Of a stretch of DNA of 64,000 nt, positions 57,190-64,000 are shown piece by piece (positions within the stretch are counted from its first letter, which is position 1; each line of letters starts with the position of its first letter). A program made the position numbers and the translations under genes. The notes beneath the pieces are model-generated. The model was not told the DNA's origin and ran no database searches. It saw only the letters and a list, made by a program, of their open reading frames with translations. Source of the DNA: Maratus speciosus (Eukaryota > Arthropoda > Arachnida > Araneae > Salticidae); the NCBI GenBank assembly GCA_963932465.1, contig OZ010794.1, forward strand, positions 444,665,502 to 444,729,501, given 5' to 3'.

Positions 57190-58790
57190 TTAAAAATGAA
57201 AATTAGAGGACTCATTTTAGAGTCGTCTTGAGCACCCTCTTAATTTTAGAGGGGAAGCTCATGCTTCACGTACCTTTTGGATTTTAGAGGGGGAAGCTCA
57301 TGCTTCACGTACCTTTTGGATAATTAGGCCCATGCATACAGCTTTACACATTAATTTCCTTATTTAAACACTTTGATACAGTTCGAAAAATCGCAAAAAT
57401 CTGGGTGATAAAAATGATTTCGTGAATGAGAAAAAAAAAAATGTAGTGATCATGGATTTCAGAATATCCTTGACAGATAATACTAAATTGAAATTTTCTC
57501 TAAAGAAGTAAAACTTATTTTTAGTCCCGCTGGAAAAAAAAGGGGGAAAGTGCACTGACAAATTATTGATAAATATATTTTTTATACTGTAAAAATACAA
57601 TAATTCCTAAAGCGTTAGAGAAAACGACAAATTAACAAGACTTTTAGCAGTATTATTTTGTCCCTAATATTCTTAAAACCACATTGGCGAATGTCAGACA
57701 AATTTACGGAATTATTTTATTGAGGAACAATTTTCGTAAAAATACAGAAATTGTAATGGCAGTCAACGATTTTTTTTTCTAAAATGTATGTAAACCGGTT
57801 CGTAATATTAACCCTTTGATAACGCGGTTGGGACATATGTCGTCCCAGTCACTATTTCTTTATTCTATTCGAAACACTTTTTTAAAAATAATATCTTCCT
57901 TAGACTTATACTAGAATACTTTCAAAAGAAATTTACCACAAATATAATTTTTTATTTTTTTTTATAAATTGTGGTACGAGTGAATAACAAATACTTGGCA
58001 GTACTATTCCGTAATCAAGAGTGATTATAAATATCAAGAGCGTGAAAAATACCAAGATGTTTAAGCAATTAATAATTTCAAAATACTTTCATGTTCTTCA
58101 ACAAATTATGATATAAGCAATTGCCAACGCATGTAAATTTAGAAAAACTATATTTTTTAAAATAAAAAATCGCGAGAAATATGAGATTTGACATCAAAAT
58201 GTTTTATAGTCAATTTCATTAACCAAACCTATCTATCAGATTAAAACTTTGTGCAAAAAACTTTTAGGATTTCAATTTTCTATCTGCAGTAAAAAAATTT
58301 TAACTTGAAAAAGATTTCCATTAGTATAAGTCACTGGATGTTTGAAAAATATGAATTTTCCTATAACATTAACCAAAGTTTATTCTAAAGCTCTATATCT
58401 AGAAGAAAATTTTCCTAGAAAAACGTTTATACAAAAATAAAATTTCTTTTTAAATGAAACTTTATATTTGAATTTTATTTTTAGATTTTTACTTATCTTA
58501 AAGTTCCTTAGAAAACACACATAAAACAATATAGTGAATACTTCGGTCTAAGGTCCTGTTCTATTGTAAAATGAAGAATCTGTTAAGCGACTTTTCAAAC
58601 ATAAATTTTTATATAAATATTCAATCATTCAAGAAGATTTGATTACATCAAATAAGTTTATGAGTATTTAAAACTGCTATTCAATTTAATTGGAAAATAA
58701 TTTTAGGAAAAAGAAAAGAATTGTCGAAAAGATATTATAAAATGTTTTATTTTGAAATTTTTAATTGATAAATTTTTATTCTACCTGAGT
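57190..58790. repeat. X-type block, copy 3
   Basis: It matches 28440-30100 and 51766-52400. A short stretch (AAGCTCATGCTTCACGTACC) is doubled at about 57254 and 57296. The minus frame 57364-57600 is without motifs. Confidence 0.72.
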
Positions 58791-58817
58791 AAGTGGTGAT
58801 CAACATATTGAAAAAGC

Positions 58818-59030
58818 GTCTACCCTAGTTTCGAATGAGTGTCATTGACATTCCGGGCAATGCTCTACCATTGAGCTACCTGGACGATCCAGCTTAGCAC
58901 TTCTCACTCTTATCTGTTGATAAGGCTGCAACCGCAGCAAGTGAAAATTATTTTTCACGAGCCACCAACTCTGGGACAAACACGAAACGAAAGTGAATGC
59001 AGCCTCACTCTGTTGATTTTACGCTTCTTA
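58818..59030 (-). mobile_element. tRNA-derived SINE
   Basis: On the minus strand, GTAGCTCAATGGTAGAGCAT (A-box region) then CATTCGAAACTAGGG (B-box region), preceded by ATAAGAGTGAGAAGTGCTAA and TTTCGTTTCGTGTTTGTCC. Parallel to 53013-53215 in sequence and in position relative to the X and Y blocks. Confidence 0.7.
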
Positions 59031-59125
59031 GCCAAGTTGAATAACAATTCAGCAATTAAAAAATTCTAATTTCTAAATTATGGGCGTGTAAAATTTTCAA
59101 CAAAATGTTCTAAAATTATATATAT

Positions 59126-59294
59126 CAGGACCGTCATTGGTGACTGTTTTTACATTCCACTAGCACCGCTAATTAAAAATAATAAATTTTGTAATATATT
59201 TCTCCTACACATGTTGTCAAAGCGCATGAAAAAAAAATTGTTTTGAGAAGGTAGTGCGAGAAATAATTAAGAAATAGTCCATGTGGCAGCCCTG
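59126..59294. mobile_element. hAT-type MITE without the SINE pair (169 bp)
   Basis: It starts CAGGACCGTCATTGGTGACT and ends ATGTGGCAGCCCTG. It is the same element as 53329-53812, at the same position in the block, and so shows the state before the SINE pair was inserted. Confidence 0.78.
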
Positions 59295-59319
59295 ATATAT
59301 GTATGTTTAATTTTGTTTT

Positions 59320-59880
59320 AAGAATATTTATTCTTACAGACAATAATATGACACTGTTTTCACTTACAAATTATTTGAGAAAAGAAATCTTGTCTTTTTA
59401 GTTTTAATAATTTCATTAGTCTAGATTCTAGAATTCCACGTGTATGTAACTTTATTCTTCTTCTAAATACTAAACCGTTTGTTTTGAAAAATAGTATTTG
59501 ATATTAAATCTTTTGCCATTCATTTCTTTAGTGTAAGCATAGTTTTGAGAGGCAGAATGTTTGTGTAATATCGTTTTAGAATTCTGACATTCGACCAGCG
59601 GTAAAAGTATTCAGACTGGTGCGATTTTCATGAATAATTGCATTTTTGGAAAACATTGTCTTTTGAGAATTTTAGGTGTTATTCTAAATCTCTTTTAGAC
59701 AAAGGGGTTCAAGAAAACTTTTATACAAAAGGAAAATATCTGTTTATAATAAAATATTATTTTCCTAGAATTTTACATAAGTTAAAGAGTTTTTTAAAAA
59801 GTATGCAAAAATATATAAAATGATTTTTTCCATTAATTGTAAAATGCAGATTCTTTAAAATAATTTAAAATAAAGTTTTA
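59320..59880. repeat. X-end and Y-type block, copy 3 (first Y module only)
   Basis: It matches 53840-54440 and 40530-40980. The homology fades after 59880. Confidence 0.7.
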
Positions 59881-60239
59881 TGTATCATTTTATTCGTTAT
59901 ACAATAAGTTATCAAAATAAAATTGCTACATAAGCGTAACATATAAGAAATTTGAGAAATGATTGATTTTAATCATGATGGGAGGGTTGACCCACTATAT
60001 GGGAGACTTGACCCACTTTGTTTTATATTGCAATATTTGTGAAGAGAAATAAAATCTGTTTAAAAAAAGTAAAACAACTTTATAAAACAAACCTGTTGAG
60101 ACACAATCGCAAGTCAGAGGAGAAAAGTTTTGTTTTAAATAGTATTTTGTCTGAGCAGGTATAATTGTACAGCAGGGGAAATGAAATTTTAACATTTAAG
60201 GCAGTATTCTGTTAGAGACAGGTTCCGTTTTCTTAGTGT

Positions 60240-60740
60240 TTCATGTCATTATGTCCAGATTTAGGAGCCACTGTCTCGCTTTTCTTTTGAATCTTTGTCC
60301 TATTTTTTGTGCCACTCGACCTGATAACTCTAGTTGACACATAGTTTGGCTTCATCTCACTGTATTAACCCTGGTGGAATTTGTCTACATACCTTGCTAA
60401 AGTTTTTCGATCGATGCTATGTTCTTTTGCATCCGCATGAGCACTTAACTTATCATTAACATGATTTAAACCTTTAAGTGGCGAAGTACTTTCAGTACTA
60501 AAATGGTGAAATAAATGATTGGCACCGGAATTTACGAACAAATTTATTTGGAAATAAGAAAAGGGTTATATTTTACATACGTATTACATGGAAAAGATTT
60601 TAGGAAAATTCTGGTGCCATTGTGACGTTTCGGAATAAAAATTAAGTGGCTTTACAAACATACCACTGCACCTGAAAGGGTTAAGACAGCTGCTTTCATC
60701 CTTTACAGTCCTTTATAGTCTTTCTCACTGTTTCTATTTA
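60240..60740 (-). pseudogene. Pogo-like transposase N-terminus (psq-type helix-turn-helix)
   Basis: Reading the minus strand across the MITE at 60470-60680, with one TTAA removed, gives RMKAAVLNHVNDKLSAHADA then KEHSIDRKTLARYVDKFHQG in one frame. This matches the psq-type helix-turn-helix of pogo/CENP-B-like transposases, which binds the element ends. A stop lies just upstream and another after HQG. No catalytic domain follows. Confidence 0.65.
60470..60680. mobile_element. TTAA-bordered MITE inside the pogo-like coding remnant (211 bp)
   Basis: TTAA at 60466-60469 and 60681-60684. The ends ACCTTTAAGTGG and, reversed on the right, CCCTTTCAGGTG are similar. The frame of the host remnant is continuous when the MITE and one TTAA are left out, which supports the boundaries. 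Confidence 0.72.
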
Positions 60741-60979
60741 CCTATTGTGAGTAATATTTAAATGGAAAAAAGTTCCTATCAACTTTCCCATTTTCTAGCA
60801 ATTTTTCACATCTTTCTTTAGTCAGTTTTAAACATATTATTTTCCATCGCACAATTTTACTATAGCTTTACAGAATAAATTTACATTCTTTTATATATAT
60901 ATATATAACCATTAACGTTTCCATTTAACTTAACCATTAATGTTGTGATATTTAAAGGGCCTAAAATAATTAAATTATT

Positions 60980-61760
60980 ACAACAATTTGTAACAACAAA
61001 AGCAACAACAACAAATCACGTTTCGTTTTAGTAAATTTTCTAAGGGAAAAATTCTTTAAAAATACATATTGCTCCTGCATAGTGGAATCTCCCTCCCCAT
61101 CTCTAAAGTTGTTGCGACACATTTTTGGCATAATGTTAACACGATAATTCAAGAAAAGAACCCTTATTATTTCTTTTCATGTTATAAATTTCTCGGGACA
61201 GAAAATCTGATTTAGTGCAGCTAAAGCAACAAGTGACATGTAACACCAATAATATTTAAAAGCGAAATAGTATATCACTTTATACACTGACTCCCACAAA
61301 CTGTTCATATTTTTAGTAATTCAAAACTAAGTTAGTACCTAATGTATTAGTAATTAAGGTAGTCGCTTGAATAATTTTCTAAATTGCGCAGTTAGATTAA
61401 AATAATTTATTACAATTTTAATGACGCATTTGTTATTCAAATAATCAAGACCCTATTTAATCAACAGTTTCGAAGGAAATAATCATTTAAGATACAGTGT
61501 TATGCCTCAAGCCAAAACCATTTGAAAATTAAGCTGTACATATGAGTACATTTAAATGGGGAAAAATAGTTTTAACAGTTTATGAAACCAGAACTTTATG
61601 TTAAACTGAAAATAAATATGCATTTACGAGCCTTGCTGTTTGTGCGTCTGTCTGTCTGGTTCTAATTACAGTGGCCCTCAAAACTGTGTATATACCACCC
61701 ACTCTCGTATTTGAAATAATAAAAGATTAATGTTAAATCCTCACCTTTTCTTCAAGGGAC
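60980..61760. repeat. Q-type block, copy 2 (empty sites)
   Basis: It matches the 47990-49944 copy. It has a single TA where 48671-49454 is inserted in the other copy and a single TTAA (61733-61736) where two palindromes are inserted. About 61790-61900 resembles the P block again. Confidence 0.75.
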
Positions 61761-61946
61761 CCTACACAAAAGGTACAGCTCGATTAGACCAGAAACTAAT
61801 ATATTTTCGAGATTTAAAGATTATAAAAACAAAGTTTTTTACGCTGCCACTGATTTTTGAAAACGTTTCCGAGTAGTTTTTAATGTATACTAACCCATTT
61901 GTGCCTGAATTTTTGTTTCTCAAATTTGTTGGTAAAATCACTTTAA

Positions 61947-62465
61947 CCTTTTAGTGCGCAGCTCTGCATGTATGCAAACAACAGTGTTTTGAATTTAATA
62001 GATTTTTTTTATTCGAATATACCTAATTCACACCAGAAAATGAAACTAGCAATATGTTCTTTAATTCACAACAGATATTCCGTATTTAAATAAAGCAGCA
62101 AAATTAACCATTGAAACTTTCTGGTGTAAAGTCAGATTCTCTGAGCTACATAATTTCTAGAACGTATTCTATCATGGGCATTAAAGGATTAAAGGTTAAT
62201 TTTTATAAAATAAATAATTATATACAATAAGGTATTTGGAGACATGCTTATTAAAATATTTACTAATCTGCAATACTTTAGCGTAAAACAGCCACACGAC
62301 AGTAGTTTTTACTTATATTGCAGATGTGCAACAGAAAAAAAGATTGACTTTCTATATGAAAAATGTATCTCTGATTTTTTTCATTATTTTCCCTGTGTAA
62401 TAAATCTTTCAGAGAATCATATATATATATTTTTTAAACAAAATTAAAAATCGCGCATTTAAGGG
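61947..62465. mobile_element. piggyBac-like TTAA element, 519 bp
   Basis: TTAA (61943-61946), then CCTTTTAGTGCGCAG, and CGCGCATTTAAGGG, then TTAA (62466-62469). An inner GGATTAAAGGTTAA at about 62186 is an alternative right end. The 67-codon frame inside has no motif. Confidence 0.6.
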
Positions 62466-62469
62466 TTAA

Positions 62470-64000
62470 AGTATGTATCTACCTTCGGGACGCTGTTTTT
62501 GAAAAATAAGAAATTTTAATCAAACGCATCTGTTTTTAGTTAAAACATGGTATAAAAGAATGCATGCATATAAATTTTTAATGGAATTTTAATTAACTTT
62601 TCTAATTTAGGCAATATTTAGTCAAATTTTAGTAAAAAATTGCGTTTGTGCGAAACCTTTTATAACGAAATCTATTCAATATAGTTCACTTTTTTTTACA
62701 ATATTTTAGCAAACCACTTACCTGTGTTATGAAGCAAAATATTCGCAATACCACTTAAATTAACTAACATATACAAAATTTTTTATACAAAAGATGAATT
62801 TTTTTAATGTATATTTTTTAATAAAATTAGCTCTTAAATTAATATATACAAACTTACAAGTTATATTTCACTTCATAACATACCAATAGATGAGCAGAAC
62901 GTTGTTACGAAATTTTATTTCAATATCTTTAAAACTGCTTAAAAAATGATGTTTCTCGTAAACGTACGCAATGAAAAACGCAGTTTTCCAGAAAACGCAA
63001 ATTAAGATTTTGGTATAGCACAAAAAATGATGTATAAAGTTTACAAATTTAAAATCCACCATAATTGTAGGTGTTTATATATTTGTGTATTAAAATGTAT
63101 TGTTTGCCTTTCTGTGGCTCGTTAAGTGGTCACTTCCGGTTTCAAAAAGGTCACTTCCGGTTTATACTTTGGGCTACAACTTTGCTTCTAATTATCACAG
63201 AACCAAAATTAAAGCATTTTTGGCATTCTAAACATTTTAACTTTAATTTTAAATTATATTTAAAAAAAAATAGAAAAATTTTGCAAAAACAGCGATTTGA
63301 GGGTAGGCACATACCTTAAAATGCTGCAAAATGTACTGGAAAAATACGAAAAAAAATTATGCTAAATTATTTTTGTATTTAGTATTTGATAAAATGTAAA
63401 CGTACACTAAATATGGGAATATGCATAATTTTGTAATATTATAATATTCATAATTATATGTTTTGACTTAATTTGTATAAAATAAGCTTTTAAATTGGTT
63501 ATTATATACTACAATTAGTATTTTTATGAACTACTGAAAAATACACTTATTTCTTTACAGAGACTAATAACATTATAATAATTAGTAATAATAAACTAAG
63601 AATAATCGTATTTGAGGCTTAAAAGCAATTTGTTTCATAATGATCTTGAAAAGAAATTTACATAAATAACTGTTTCCTAAATGGCTAATAAAAATATCTA
63701 ACCATTCGTGCCTAGCGCCCTATATTTTGTACGTTACAAAAATGCATAAAAAAATAGGCTTGAACATATAATTTCGCAATTTAAAAAAATACGAATTTCA
63801 AAGACGCCTACAACATAAGATTAAAACTTATTTATTTGAATCCTTGGTAGAAAAAAGTCAAATAAACTTACTTTTTACCTTTCGTCATCTTTTAAAATGA
63901 AAAATCGAGATACTCCGAAAAAACCCTTCATTTAAGCAAATAAATATCCATCTTATGCTGTCCTCTTTCTGTAACAGATAAAGATATTTATAGATAATTA
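62470..64000. other. No gene seen
   Basis: AT-rich. GGTCACTTCCGGTTT occurs twice in tandem at 63128-63162. Frames at 62868-63062 and 63071-63319 have no recognisable domain. Confidence 0.5.

Larger units (their letters stand above)
59985..60740 (-). mobile_element. Pogo-like remnant with one end visible
   Basis: GAGGGTTGACCCACTATATG and GAGACTTGACCCAC (59982-60018) look like the repeated end motif of the other pogo-like elements. The minus-strand coding remnant at 60240-60740 encodes a pogo-type DNA-binding domain. The other end was not found. Confidence 0.55.

Overview
This window looks like AT-rich, gene-poor nuclear DNA from an animal, most likely an arthropod. The evidence is the mix of decayed IS630/Tc1/mariner transposases (three lineages), pogo-like remnants, piggyBac-like TTAA elements, hAT-like MITEs, tRNA-derived SINEs and traces of Penelope-like hammerhead ribozymes. 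I cannot name the species. I find no intact host gene, no canonical tRNA or rRNA gene and no CRISPR. Almost every open reading frame is short and AT-rich and lies inside a repeat.

Layout. 0-5 kb: a foldback repeat, then an element with AGGTGCGTTCGTA ends (905-3345) holding a TA-flanked pogo-like element (1166-3049), which itself holds a TTAA palindrome (1197-1610); an inverted relative follows at 3806-4530. 5-11.7 kb: sparse, with tandem duplications and two MITEs. 11.7-20.5 kb: three mariner-group elements with broken transposases, a hammerhead ribozyme, the first 326-bp tandem array and a Tigger-like remnant. 21.5-24.5 kb: one nested element carrying the second 326-bp array. 24.7-34 kb: a 1.6-kb pogo-like element, several MITEs, and a Tc1 element broken by a 2.2-kb insertion full of a roughly 30-bp minisatellite. 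34-40 kb: SINE, minisatellite, and a 3-kb element with TIRs of about 350 bp. 40.5-62 kb: mainly diverged copies of a long repeat unit, with further MITEs, palindromes and a pogo-like element that retains a PHD finger.

Large-scale structure. Three kinds of block (here called X, Y and P) recur in the same order, X-Y-P-X-Y, from about 21 to 60 kb. This suggests an ancient head-to-tail tandem macro-repeat, later inflated by transposons. A fourth block, Q (47990-49944 and 60980-61760), is also duplicated. Because paralogous blocks lie in the same window, many insertions can be compared with their own empty sites. This fixes target-site duplications: TTAA for the palindromes, TA for the pogo-like and foldback elements, and an 8-bp duplication for the MITE at 42674-42927.

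No gene network can be described. The interest is in mobile-element architecture: a family of 400-445-bp near-perfect palindromes with an ACCGGT centre and TTAA target sites, pogo-like elements whose terminal motif is repeated inside, and minisatellite-bearing elements.
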